Assembly: GCA_047967505.1 (NCBI GenBank)
Contig: CM106540.1
Strand: one strand, 5' to 3'
Length of the DNA stretch: 64,000 bases
Source: Dipteris shenzhenensis
Lineage: Eukaryota > Polypodiophyta > Polypodiopsida > Gleicheniales
Shown: positions 11,108-22,711 of the stretch, piece by piece
How the letters are laid out: every line of letters starts with the position of its first letter
How positions within the stretch are numbered: position 1 is the first letter of the stretch
The notes under the pieces: model-generated
What the model was told of the DNA's origin: nothing
Databases searched by the model: none
What the model saw: the letters and a program-made list of their open reading frames with translations, nothing else
Position numbers and translations under genes: made by a program

Positions 11108-11221
11108 TGTACCTAGTCTACTATTGCTCTCATGGTGTGATTGTGCTTTTCTTCTCCAATTGATTAAGTGATGAATTTGTGTGTTGAAAAGATTACCTTT
11201 TGGTTTCAGTGGTATCAGAGC
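11108..11221 (+). repeat. Short LTR-like unit flanked by PPT and PBS
   Basis: A G-rich tract (TAGGGGGGGAGAT, about 11,095-11,107) precedes TGTACCTAG; 101 bp later the sequence reads TTTCA then TGGTATCAGAGC at 11,210-11,221, a perfect initiator-tRNA-Met primer-binding site. PPT-LTR-PBS around a single TG...CA unit is the arrangement between two tandem retroelements or a TRIM-type element. No coding domain adjoins it on either side. Confidence 0.5.
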
Positions 11222-12555
11222 ATAGGCCACACTCTTGTGGAGAGAGAGAACAGAATATCCCTTGTGTGAAAAATCAACAGAAGGAGCAATCCTATGGAGT
11301 GTGGAGGATTTAGGAAGAATACCTGAATCGAGCGCAGAATCAGAGTTCGTTGGGAGAGAAAGCTTGCATTGAAGGATGTACCCATGACACCATGCATGTG
11401 TTTGTGGGGCCCCATTCAAGTTCGCTCACATACATGCAGCTGTGTGAATTTTGAAGCCACAGTCCTTAGAGGAGTCAGAGCTCACAGCCTCATAGTGCGC
11501 ATACTCCAAAGTCCAGATGCCCATCATAGGCATGCATTAAAGCCGCCTTGGCCGTGAAGCATTCTGCTAAGCCTAGCCTTCACCAGCCGCCTCTATTAAG
11601 ACTCTGTCGCCTGCAAAAATTCGGCCCACGTGTTTTTTTTTCCTTGTATTCCAAAATCTCGCACTGCCCACAGCAGGCCTTCTATTATCACTAACAACAA
11701 CGTGGTGCAATCCCGTTGCCTCTCGCAGTCTCCATCGCGCGTGCCCATCTTCGCAAACTTATAGTCACCACTCCCGGCTCAACTCTGAGTCCCTAGATTC
11801 CATGCTAGCTTGCATCATTGCCTTAGCCTTACATCAAAAGGCCTAGTGCATTGAGTGCAACCAGCCCAGCCACCTCTATGCTTCGGTGTTTTTTCTCTAA
11901 ACGCCCTGTCTATGAACCTACAGTCACCTGTAGTGCTTCGGCCAGCGAGTCATCTTGGATTCCAAACTTCGAACCCGTAGCACTGAAGTAGCCTACAAGC
12001 AATCTCTGGTCTTCTGACTCTACGTGCAGTACCACTGTGCATTCAGGCCCTCACTGCCCTCAAAAGAAATCAACGTTAATTAAACTTTGGGGGGGAAAAC
12101 CCGAGACCATCATGACATACAGGTTTGTTAAATTGCCAAGTCAAAGACTTCTTTGACCATATATAAGGGTAAAGAGAATAAGACTCTAAGGTCCATATTT
12201 TACTCCATTAAAAAAAGAAGAAGAAGAAGAGCAAAGCAAAGTCTGAGGAAGCTCGAATCAAGAAGGCGATTGGAACCACGAATCACCAAGCAATTAATTA
12301 AAGATCAGTCGAGCACGAGATGACTACAAGCGACATCGTCGATCACATATCTCCCACTCTAGTCTTTTCTACCTCCGAATCAAAGAGCGAGATAAGTGAT
12401 TTCCTTGCTTTATATTTCATACACTTAGTATCTTCTGCCATCTGTTGTCTTACCATACACTGGAATCACATCTTTATTTTTGCAAGAGCAAAGGGATCAA
12501 GCGACAAAAGATGACACCACATATGCCTCAGTAAAATTCAGTTGTTGAATGCTAA
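11222..12555. other. Non-coding; promoter-like segment near 12.1-12.5 kb
   Basis: 11,222-12,070 resembles a retroelement leader but encodes nothing I recognise. At 12,080-12,095 there is a purine-rich TTTGGGGGGGAAAA tract, at about 12,160 CCATATATAAGGG (TATA-like), then a GAAGAAGAAG leader and a start codon at 12,320 opening a 64-codon Ser/Thr-rich frame of unknown type. This could be a gene or LTR front end cut off by the Copia fragment that follows. Confidence 0.3.
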
Positions 12556-13862
12556 ATGCGGGCCACCATGGAGATGGGGAGGTGTGTGTTGAAATGTGCT
12601 GGACTACCAAACCACTTTTGGGCTGAGGCTATCAATACTGTGGTTTACATCCTTAATCGTAGCTATACAAAGGCACTCAAAGGTAAAACACCACTTGAGG
12701 CTTACAACAATAAGAAGCCATCTATCTCCCACTTCAAAACGTTTGGGTGTGAATTCTATACGCATGTACCAAACAAAGAGAGAAACAAGCTACAACCAAA
12801 AAGCACCAAATGTATCTTCTTAGGCTATTGTGATGAGAAGAAAACCTTTAAGTTGTATGACCAAGAGGCAAAGAAGATCATAGCAAGCCACGATGTGGTG
12901 TTCAAGGAGTAGCCACATGTAGTGGAGGCAAAGAAGAGCTCTTCCACTTTATCATCAAGTGAAGAGGTAATTCACTATGGACCTATCCCAAGAGCTATAA
13001 AGGAGGAGGAAATATTAGATGATGAAGGTATAAGCCACCAGCCTATTGTTACACCACCGAAAAATCCATTGCCGTGATGGGTAAGGCAGCTCTATGACCA
13101 TGATAACCAGATGCCTATGTCTGTTGAGCAGCATGCAGATGGACCAAGGCAGTGCAGTCTTAGAGAATTGAGGAGCAAAGGAGAGCTTTTGCTCACATAG
13201 TCAATATGGCCTTGATGGTTGAGATTATTGCAAAAGTAAAGGAGCCTGCGATTTGGAGGAAGCATTTGTAGACTGAGATTGGAAAAATGCTATGCAAGTA
13301 GAATATGACAGCATCATGAAGAATGAAACTTGAGAGCTGGTAGGTCGACCACCTAACAAAAAGGTTATTGGCACCAAGTGGGTTTGGAAGGTAAAGTACA
13401 AGGCCGATGGGACTTTGGAAAAGTACAAAGCCAGATTGGTTGTACAAGGATTTTTGCAAGTTGAAGTGTTTGATTTTCAAGAATCTTTCACTCCGACTGC
13501 CAGAATGACCACTATTCGCATAGTACTATTGGTGGCTACTCATAAAAAGTGGCCAGTTTATCAAATGGATGTTAAATCAACATTCTTGAATGGTGACCTC
13601 AAGGAGGAGGTGTACGTGGCTCAGCCACCTGGGTTTGAGGCCCCCCATTCTGAGAAAAAGGTATGTAAGCTGAAGAAGGCTCTGTATGGGCTAAAACAGG
13701 CCCCAAGAGCATGGTACCAATGGATATACAAATTCTTTCATAAATTAAACTTCAAAAGATGTGCCTCAGATGCTAACTTGTATGTGTACAGGAAAGGTGG
13801 AAAATCTGCTATTATTGTTCTATATGTGGATGATCTCCTTATTACAGGTGACTATTTTGGTA
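12556..13862 (+). mobile_element. Truncated Ty1/Copia fragment, family C
   Basis: The integrase C-terminal region (12,556-12,912: 'FWAEAINTVVYILNRSYTK', 'FGCEFYTHVPN', 'KCIFLGYCDEKK', ending at a TAG) is followed by a linker with several stops, then reverse transcriptase from '[19 protein letters not shown]' (about 13,370) through '[19 protein letters not shown]', '[13 protein letters not shown]' and the catalytic '[11 protein letters not shown]' (about 13,820-13,852). Homology stops abruptly just after YVDD at about 13,862. Catalytic integrase, protease, gag, RNase H and both LTRs are absent. Its sequence differs from families A and B in this window. Confidence 0.88.
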
Positions 13863-13972
13863 ATTGATACATGTTCTTTTGAACATGGATATTAATTGAG
13901 AATAGGCAAAATTGGCTCAAATTGTTGTATGTGCCCAGGTCTATCATCATATGCTATTTGCATAGTAGGCAT

Positions 13973-14197
13973 CTAAAAGCCGTGTGTTATTATGATATGA
14001 GTGTAATGTTGCGACCAAACAATAATAGGTCTGAGTAGCAGATCTGATATCCACTGGATTGAAAAGTGATCACCCCACAAGCCACCTTGTTCAGCTTGGT
14101 AAAGCCATTCAGTAGAGATACTCACCTGGTGTCTGGACATTATGAAGACTTTGTAAGAACTCTGGTGCAAGGGCACATGATAAGCAGGATAGTGCAA
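13973..14197 (-). pseudogene. OTU-like protease fragment (tentative)
   Basis: Minus-strand frame of 74 codons containing 'EWLYQAEQGGLWGDHFSIQ' then 'LLLRPIIVW'. This resembles the central block of OTU-family cysteine proteases, where a Trp-Gly-Gly/Asp turn is followed by a helix and a short strand. The catalytic Cys motif (D-x-x-C) that should precede it is not visible, and the upstream frame is broken. OTU domains are often carried by plant and animal Helitrons, whose remnants lie on the same strand at 24-25 kb. It may instead be a captured host fragment. Confidence 0.3.
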
Positions 14198-14674
14198 TGT
14201 TATCTTGTTGTTGAAGCTTTTGCATAAAATGTTGTACCATCATATGTCACAAGGTCATGGATGTTAGAGTCTGTCCTATGCAATATGAAATAGAATCAAA
14301 CAGACACTCACCGCCTTTGTATGGGTAGTTGGAAATTCGTATGCATTGCTGGCTCAACAAGACATTGTCGAGCAAAATTAATTGTTGCATAGGTTTAGAT
14401 CATGCGTTTTTTTGCTTTTTCATTGTTTTTTGTGATATTTTAATGATGCAATATATTACATTACAAGATTTATTGCAATTGAAATAGTAGTACAACTGTA
14501 CATCATGTACAAGAACTCATAATGTCATTTATAGCTGACAAAAAAGCACTGGAAGTGTTACTGTAAACTGGAGTATGTGCATAACCACCTAGTCTTCCAT
14601 TTTCCTCTTCCCTTTTTCAAATTCTTCAGCTAAGATATGTACAGTTCATGGAATTGTTTGGCAAGAAATGATTG

Positions 14675-14920
14675 CTAGATATGTTCTGTATCATTGAAAC
14701 CAATAACACACATAGATGCATTGACGTGAAATTCACTGAATTTCTTTATCTTGGAGATTTTTCTATGAAATGCGACTTCATCTTCCATAAAGTAGGTAGC
14801 TATGTCTTCATCGATTTGCATAAAAGTAGGGAGCCATGGTTCACGTACAGTGACATTGACAATCTCTCCATCTACAACTAAGACCTGGCCGTGCATTTGT
14901 GCAACATGTACGGAGTCCAC
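14675..14920 (-). CDS. Hypothetical protein fragment
   Basis: 81-codon minus-strand frame, Met/Val/Glu-rich, with no motif I recognise. It shares strand and spacing with the OB-fold-like frame at 15,633-16,268 and could be a downstream exon of the same gene. No splice junction was established. Confidence 0.2.
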   Translation of the reverse strand: MDSVHVAQMHGQVLVVDGEIVNVTVREPWLPTFMQIDEDIATYFMEDEVAFHRKISKIKKFSEFHVNASMCVIGFNDTEHI

Positions 14921-15632
14921 TTTTTTTTTACACCGTTCACCTCGGGGGGGTCACTCATCATATGCAACCCTATCATGTGAGTTCAAAAGAAGGATATTTT
15001 TAATTTCTAAATTTTACAAAAGTTAATTTACATAAGGGAGTATTTAAAACAAATTTGGAAAAAAGTTACAGATTTGTATAGAAAAAGGGTACATTTTTTT
15101 AAGGAAGAATTTACAAATAATGGATTTTAGAAATAGACCTTGAACGCATGTGATATAAAGGGTTTATACATAGTGACTCCCTTGAGCCGTTCATAGAAAA
15201 AGGAATCCTGTGCCACTTTAATTAACGATGCTGCGTTATTGCATTTGACACAAGTATTGACGTATGGTGCTCCAATGTTCTCAAAGGTAAATTCCCCAAT
15301 GATTTATTAATATAACAACATAAAAAGCCTGAATGTATATTTTTTTGAAATTGCATCCGTGGGTTTCAAAATAGAAGTGAAATAGTGTAATAAAAGTGAA
15401 ATTGCAGTTTACCTCTTTCATAGAGCTTTTTTTTTATTTATGGAATACAGCCACCTCTGTTAGCTTCTTGACATCTTCTTCATATGTTACGGGAAATACG
15501 AAAGAGCAACTCGTAAATAGCAATTTCCTTGTTGTTGAACCATAATTTGTGAGCCCCACATTTTTCACAACGTATGCTATTGTGCGACCACTAAGGAGCT
15601 CCTCAAGCATGTTCTTTTTAACATCTTCAAAG

Positions 15633-16268
15633 TCATCCCAAAAAGCAAGCTATAGTACAAGCAAAAAAGTAGTTAAAGTAAACGGAGTAAGAAGTATGGA
15701 CAAGATAACGGTTTTGGATACTCCCATTTGTTAACTTTATGTGATGAGTAGTACTTATTGGTGTAACATCCTCCAATTTTGTTCCATCAGCAACTTTTAG
15801 ATAGTATTGCTTCGCATATTGTCCTTCAATGTACCCTGCATCTGTGAGTACAACGGATTGAACAATTCCTGAAATGAACCTCTCCGTTTCTTTAGAAAAT
15901 CTTGCAATGTCAACTGTTGTGAGCATTTGTAAGCGAACTTCAAATTTTGGAATTGATATCATAAGTGTTCCACTAGTTACTTTGATTAGAAACTCTAAAT
16001 CACCTTTTTCATATATGTTTCCTTTTCTTCTTATTACTTGAAAGTTTTCAACTCGAACACAAGTGTCTCGTTTAATTAGTTTCTCGTGAAAAGCAATCAA
16101 GGTATTGTCAAGCTGTAACATGATTGTGATTAGCCCCAACTTGTCTGTTAAATCTGCACGGACATTTTGGCACTTGGAGTCTTTTTTCCTATCATACGTA
16201 CCATACCTATTTAAAATTAAACCCTCGAAGGCGACATCTCGTATGTTCCACCTTGAGTACAACATCAA
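15633..16268 (-). CDS. OB-fold / RPA70-like protein fragment
   Basis: 211-codon open minus-strand frame. Residues ~40-105 ('ADLTDKLGLITIMLQLDNT', 'FHEKLIKRDTCVRVENFQV', 'YEKGDLEFLIKV') fit the pattern of a single-stranded-DNA-binding OB fold of the replication protein A large-subunit type (DUF223/RPA DBD): a strand followed by F-x-x-x-L-x-x-x-x, then N-F-x-V. A second OB-like stretch may run through 'FISGIVQSVVLTDAGY', 'QYYLKVADGT'. The last ~25 residues look like read-through into an intron. RPA-like ORFs are a known cargo of plant Helitrons, and Helitron Rep remnants occur 8 kb upstream on the same strand. A host RPA fragment is the alternative. Family assignment is from pattern memory only. 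Confidence 0.45.
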   Translation of the reverse strand: MMLYSRWNIRDVAFEGLILNRYGTYDRKKDSKCQNVRADLTDKLGLITIMLQLDNTLIAFHEKLIKRDTCVRVENFQVIRRKGNIYEKGDLEFLIKVTSGTLMISIPKFEVRLQMLTTVDIARFSKETERFISGIVQSVVLTDAGYIEGQYAKQYYLKVADGTKLEDVTPISTTHHIKLTNGSIQNRYLVHTSYSVYFNYFFACTIACFLG

Positions 16269-16844
16269 GTCTTGAGTTTATCTCTGGACAGATTTTACTT
16301 GGTACAGCGAAGTGCTTCTTTCTACTAGTAATACTACTTTTACCAATAGCAGGTTTTTTGCAATAGGCAAAAGCTCATCGTCATGTTCTCTTTTTTGAGT
16401 GCCTAATGATTTCTTTTTCGTTTCCATATTTCAAAGCATGCTTACCTACCAAAACAATAAAAAAGTTATTGAGATAAGTATACACTTTTTCAATGTGAAA
16501 TGTAATTTGTAGTATATTAAAATATGTTATTGTACTTATACCTATATGAATACATGTACATGGGACATCTACATACGCATGTGCATGCACCTATACATAT
16601 ATGTATGTGCATGAAGCTACATATAGTGTACGTATTTGTAGAGTCCATGCAATAGTGAAAGTGTATTTTAGTTGTTAGCCTTGTGTAATTGTTCAATTAA
16701 GGTAACCTTATTTTGAAAACAAGGATCATTTTAAAATTGATGACCTAATGACTGCGTAGATATGCCAATCTGTCCGATAATTTTGAGGCATTCTCCACGT
16801 ATGTATCCCTCAGACAACAACCAATCTTGACTCTCAAACTTTGG

Positions 16845-17057
16845 TCATTTGGTACACAGCTCTCTAAATGCAGTGTTCACTAAGTGTTTTATTAAAACAG
16901 AAAAAGCTTTACCATTCATAGTAAATGCATCTCTAAGTTCCTTTTCTTGCATATTAACCAGAGTTACAACCACACACTGTGAATAGTGTTGGCATTCCAT
17001 CTTTGTTAGATCCATTCTTTTTCTTTTTTCTCCAAGTTGTTCCATGAGCTGCAACAT
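16845..17057 (-). CDS. Hypothetical protein fragment
   Basis: 70-codon frame upstream of the OB-fold frame on the same strand, with a basic segment (GEKRKRMDLTK) and 'CVVVTLVNMQEKELRDAF'. It could be another exon of the RPA-like gene; no motif is decisive. 16,269-16,844 between them is AT-rich and without clear coding signal. Confidence 0.2.
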   Translation of the reverse strand: MLQLMEQLGEKRKRMDLTKMECQHYSQCVVVTLVNMQEKELRDAFTMNGKAFSVLIKHLVNTAFRELCTK

Positions 17058-17489
17058 TTAACACAATAAGTACCTATACAAAATAGTAGAACAAATACTG
17101 GGAAAAATTTAAACACTATTTAAATACAAAGAGATAATTCCATCATTAAATAGACTTAGAATAGTTACAATGTTCTACTGCATAATAAAATGCATACACT
17201 ATTTTAAAAGTATGATGAAATTAAAGCTGTATTTGTGCACTCCTTTAAAAAAAAACTACTATAACAATATATTGTAAACGTAAATGAGACCTTTTTTACA
17301 GTATTTATACTATTCTATTATGAAATCAAATGTGTAGTCTATGTACATCAAGATATATTAGTATACATAATGAAGGCATAATATAGTTGAAAAATGTATA
17401 TATTGTTCATTGTACGATGTAGTATGTACATCATCCTGGTAACAATATATATGTATGTGTAAATGGAACTACTTTTAGAATATTAATAC

Positions 17490-18760
17490 TATTTACAAAA
17501 TAAAATGTGTGCACATACCAAGTGCAATGGATCTTAGAGTGTTTGCACCATTTCATCATGAAATAGAGTGTACACACTAAGCTATTTTTTATATGTTAAG
17601 CAGAACTATAGTAAAGGTTAAATTGTAAATATTATGTTTAGAAAAGATATATTATGCACATGGTATTTACACAAACGAAACAAGTCTTGGAATGTCCACA
17701 TTATTTCAGTCCAATAACTCTTAGAATGTTCACACTATCCCATTCTAGGATAGAATGCACACACTAAGTTTGCACATAAATTATTACACTTAGTGTTCAT
17801 ACAAACGAAACAAGTCTTAGAATGTTCACATTGTTCTAGTACAGAATAAAATGTACACACTAAGTATGACTCTTAGAATGTTCACACTATCCCATTATAG
17901 GATAGAATGTACACACTAAGTAACAATACATATGTATTTGTAAATGGGACCAGTTTTAGAATATTCATACTATTTTACTACGAAATAAAATATGTGCATA
18001 TACTAAATGCAAAGAAGGTTAAAGTGTATATATTATGTTTAGAAAAGATACATTACACAACTGGTATTTATACAACGAAACAAGTCTTAGAATGTTCACA
18101 TTGTTCCAGTCCAGAACAAAATGTACGCACTTAGTACAATAACTCTTAGAATGTTCACACTATCCCATTCTAGGATAGAATGTACACACTAAATTTGCAC
18201 ATAAATTATTACACACTTAGTATTCATATGAATGAAACAAGTATTAGAATGTTCACATTGTTCCAATACGAAACAAAATGTAAACATTAAGTACAACAAC
18301 TCTCAAAATGTTCACATTATCCCATTTTAGCATAGAATGTATACACTAAGTTCCCACATAAACAAAACAAGTCTAACAGTATTTACTGTTTCAATATATT
18401 ATTAAAAAATGTGATAAAATTTACATGCCAAGTTTCCATATAAACGAACAAGTCTTAGAATGCTCATAGAGTTCCAATACAAAGCAAAATGTGCACACGA
18501 AGTACACCACTTGTACAATAACTCTTAGAATGTCCACACTATTCCATGAAGGAATAAAGTGCACACACTAAGTTATGCTAACATGTTAATTGGAGCCAAA
18601 ATAAACCCTAAAGTATACACATTCACTTTAAAGGATACAAGACGTGCATAATATCTACGTAAATGAAAACAATTGTAGAATGCTTGCACTGTTCCATCAC
18701 AAAACAAAATGTGCACACTAAGTATAATGAGTCTTTGAATGTTCACATCATTCCATTTTA
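17490..18760. repeat. Diverged tandem array, ~50-55 bp units
   Basis: At least fifteen imperfect copies of a motif of the form CTTAGAATGTTCACA, then a short AT-rich variable stretch, then AAAATGTACACACTAAGT. Units come in two alternating flavours (TTGTTCCAGTACAGAA and CTATCCCATTCTAGGATA), giving a higher-order period near 150 bp in parts. Non-coding. Confidence 0.82.
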
Positions 18761-19597
18761 GAATAGAGTATACGTACTAAGACATATCAATATACAAGGA
18801 ATAATAACATTTTTAAAAAAAATCAAAAATACAAAGTTCAAATTATAAATATTATCATTTTAACAAATACTACTCATGTGTAATACTACCTAAGGAAATG
18901 GGAATTATTATTGGGTTCTCAACAATTTCTAGTGAACTTGCTATCTTTTTTTTGCTAGGGAGGTCGACGGGTAGTAAGGGTGAAGTTAACATGGTGAAGA
19001 GAACTCTAGGGTCTGTGTGTGTATGAAGAAAGCCTAAAACTTGGAATCACAAAAGACGACTATAATTACAACTAACAAGCCCTGCAGCCTGCTGCTACGC
19101 TCAAGCTTTGATGCATGCTCTTAGAACAGTCATCTCTTCTCCAAATTATCCAACAAATTCATTGCGAACTTGCCTTCTCTTCTATCTGCAGACCAGTCGT
19201 CTCTCTATTTCTCCCAAATTCATCGTAACGAAGTTGCCTTCTCTCTGCAGGATCAGTCCAGGCTCCCCCCGTTCCAATCATGCCCCTACCATTTTCTGCC
19301 ACCTCTTGAATGCCAGGCACACCTCGCCCTCCTCCTCCATGATCCACGCTCTCCTTCTTGCTTCTTTCAATCTTTGTCGCCACATTGCTTCCCCACTCGT
19401 CCAGGATGCTAAAATGCGAGCGGATGTGGTCATGGTGTCCATCTACGTGAATCCGGGGTAGTTTGCCCCCGTAGCATATCCAGAGGCCTCTTTCCCTTGG
19501 ACTTTGTCCACGGGAGCATGGACCTACGTCCCCATGGCTCCACCACCCTTCCACACACCTTGCCATCTTTCTGGGAGCCCTTGAACTGACGGTGATC

Positions 19598-19677
19598 GTA
19601 TACTGAGCATAGGCGACTTTCAATTCGCAGACAGCCTGTATACTGAGCATAGGTGACTTTCAATTTGCAGACAGGCT
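19598..19677. repeat. 40-bp tandem duplication
   Basis: GTATACTGAGCATAGGYGAC-led unit repeated exactly twice in tandem (19,598-19,637 and 19,638-19,677) with four mismatches. Confidence 0.9.
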
Positions 19678-21159
19678 AGCAGATCTCCAGCTACCTAATC
19701 ATCCACATTCCCTGCCTCTCCTTTCCAGGTTTAGTCATTTTACGAATTCCATTCTCCTCTGTTCTGAGCACTCACTCCCCAGCGCCCAGCTCATATGCTT
19801 CTTCTCTTCTTCGAGCGTTCCCTCAAACCACCCGCTCCAGCATCCAGCTTTTCAAGCCACACTGAAGCAGCTCGGGCAAGGAACTTGAATCCTCATGTAG
19901 GACGTAGGAGACTTGAAGCGGCTCATCCATGATAAAGTACCATGAATCCTCACGGCTCATTCTCGGCTGCGTGCAAATAAAGCTCCACGTGCACTTCATT
20001 TTCGAAGAATCCTCCCAGGTGAGCGTCTCCCCATGCTTTTTGGACTCAGATATCGCCAATTTTTCTACAAAAGAGCGGACCAAAATCCCTATTATATGAG
20101 AAGATGTGTTTATCTGCTTTATCTAGCTAAATGGATCATGATCACGGGCAAAGGTCCCACCTTTTAGAACCTCCTCACAGTGGGCTGGATTGTCGGATAA
20201 GAATTTGCATACTAAGGAAATCGTAGAGCTAGTCATCCCATAACTAGCAACCAAAATCCATGTTATGAGATATAGGACTTACTTTCGAGTAAGAGGATTC
20301 CCATTGTCATCCTTGGCTGCAATCAAACTGGAAACTAGACCTTTGAGCTTAGTGGACTATTGAGATATCAACTCCTCGAGCATCTTAACTAAGCCTAAGC
20401 GTGCTATATGTGCTTTATAATATCCAGCCCATACATTAAGTATATGTCTTAGCAGTTTGGAAACATTAAGAAGGGATTCGAAGGGCAAAATAATGACTTA
20501 ATTGTTGAACTTTTCCAGATATAAAACACTGTGCTAGTTCTAAAGTAGAGACTACTGGCTTCTGCTTGACATTGGTAGCACTTCACCTTGAAATGGAAAT
20601 ACATTTAGTGATTGCACTCTTTTGTTAAGCCTTCCTTCATGAAGTTATAGTAATAATGTCCTCTTACACTTTGTGGAGACACAGTTGTAGTACCCACTTT
20701 GTGGAGAAAGTGGAGCAAGAGTGAATGGACGAGCTTGTAGTAGTCATTTCTCCTTTGGTGAAGTGCTTATCTGATGCTTTAATTTTTCAATTATCTATCT
20801 CGAGTAAGCCTAGAGGTTCTTTGTGCAGATTCTTATTCACATTCACCATGGCCTCCCCTGCATCGACTCTTCTTGTAACCAACATGCCTGCGCCCACTAA
20901 AAGGTCGCTAAATAAGAACAAGTGGCCCATTGCAGAGGTTGTGGAGCAAATTATTGAACCCGCTACTAAAGCACGATGAGACAAAACTACACAAGGTTCT
21001 TTATCAAAGGCCATGGCATCCCCATCTGAGTCAGTGTTGCCTCTTTGCTCAATGTTAGGCTGTAGGATTTTAAGCTTGCTCAATATGGATTCATTGTAAC
21101 AATATAATTTCATTTTTGAATTGAAAATTAAATTTGTATGCATTATTGTCTTTATGCTT

Positions 21160-21320
21160 TCTTTTACATATGAACTTATACATATGTACATCTATAGTTA
21201 TATATATGAATATCTACATATGTGTTCATACATATATCTACACATATGTACGTACATAGCTATACAATCACATATCATATTTATATTTCTAATATGTTTT
21301 GTATATGTGTAATGGAACAG
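21160..21320. repeat. TACATATG-rich low-complexity DNA
   Basis: Repeated CATATGTACATCTATA-like words; AT-rich simple sequence with no coding potential. Confidence 0.6.
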
Positions 21321-22072
21321 TATGTTTTGTATAATTATATCTCTATTCTCCTGTAGAGTATATTCAAATCTACAAATGTGCCTATATTCCTATATATTCT
21401 TACATTTGTATCCTTACACATATGCATTTGTCTACGTGCATATGTATAATTACATATGAGGCACTAGGATATGTGCTTATGCATGGTTTTTAAAGTACAC
21501 ACATTGAAACACACACACATACAAATGCATGATTGCACTTACTGGTTGCTTTAGTACGAAGAGCACATATACGAAGACAATGTGAGGACATGGATCTGTA
21601 AGTTATGGTCATGTCAGAAGTGAAGTGGAGCACCACGGACCTATACATCAAAGCAAAAGATGGATAACCATAGGAAGGCTTCCCACCAATTGTCACCAGT
21701 ACCAGTTGGCCCAATGGGACGTTCTGGTCATCCAACCAAGATGACCAAGAGAATTAACGATCAAGCTATTGATAATTTCATGCCTTCTCGAAAAAAAAGA
21801 CATCAGGTACTCTATATGGTGAGCGTCTTTTGCTAACGTTTTGAACTTTTATGACACGGATTTGAACTTTTAATGTGTAACATGACCTCCCCCTTGCTCA
21901 TAGATTCAATGAAAACATATGTAGACTTGGGCATACCATCCAATAACTTGGGGACTCTAGATTGTATTGGCCCAATCATGATCCCTTCTTCATCAATAAG
22001 GTTGACAAGGTCATCTATGAGACTTGCAAGTTGTCTAGTACCCCTCCATGTACCTTTTGTTAAATTACATGG

Positions 22073-22711
22073 TGCAGTGGAATAGATACTGAATAAAGAA
22101 TAGAGAGTACACAACAAACTGGAGAGGAACAAACTTTTCCTTCAATACTAGTGTAGTACAAATGATGGCTCCGTCCACCCATGCACTCCCACAGTGGAGC
22201 TTAGATGGCGATCTAGACAGATACTAGGTGAAGAGCTACTAGCTGGAAGATCTGATCTGATCTGAACTAATCTGATGCAATGGACTGGGGAGGTCGCCTC
22301 TTTATAGCTATGAGGGCGGCAACGTAGTCGGTGGAGTTGATCAGTCGACCTAGTCGGTGGAGCCGACCAGTCAATCTAGTCGGTGGAACCGACTAGACAT
22401 CCATGATACTATACCATCGCCTCAGGGGCTCTCGCCCCCGAATCCCCACCAGGGGGGCTACTGGCCCCCTGGGACTCCGCAGCTGGGGGCCAGTTGGCCC
22501 CCAGGCTCCAGCAAGAATAAGGAGCTCCCACACAATCACATTTCTACCATCAACGGTCTCATTGATAGACCTCATCTGACATGTAAGTCAGGATCCACCA
22601 TCCAGTGTCCCGGGCTCACACATGGCTTCTCCTCATATGCGGGCCTTACAACTTGAGCACCTTGGACCACTGATGGTTACCAGGAGGGTGGGGCATTGAG
22701 CATATCTAACA
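22073..22711 (-). repeat. 3' LTR of Copia family B2
   Basis: On the minus strand a polypurine tract (ACATTGAGGGGGGGG, 22,712-22,726) directly precedes TGTTAGATATG. The LTR body contains CTATAAAGAGG (TATA-like, near 22,300) and about three diverged 26-bp units (AGTCGGTGGAGCCGACCAG) at 22,318-22,396. I place the end at a TGCA near 22,073; this end is uncertain because no partner LTR is present. Confidence 0.65.

Larger units (their letters stand above)
18761..21832. other. Non-coding stretch, nothing recognised
   Basis: Open frames on both strands (19,108-19,461 plus, 19,159-19,650 minus, 19,823-20,083 minus, 20,725-20,979 plus, 21,490-21,735 minus) overlap one another or stand alone, and none shows a domain I recognise. 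AG- and CT-rich patches occur near 19,000-19,900. Confidence 0.4.

Noticed and set aside
17490-18760. CRISPR-like direct repeats with spacers
   Set aside because: Spacer segments are themselves repeats, unit lengths vary, and the context is a plant nuclear genome.
19108-19650. 117-codon plus and 163-codon minus frames as genes
   Set aside because: They overlap on opposite strands, neither has a recognisable motif, and a 40-bp tandem duplication cuts through the minus frame.
22357-22656. 99-codon Pro-rich plus-strand frame
   Set aside because: Lies in the LTR on the strand opposite the element; composition-driven.
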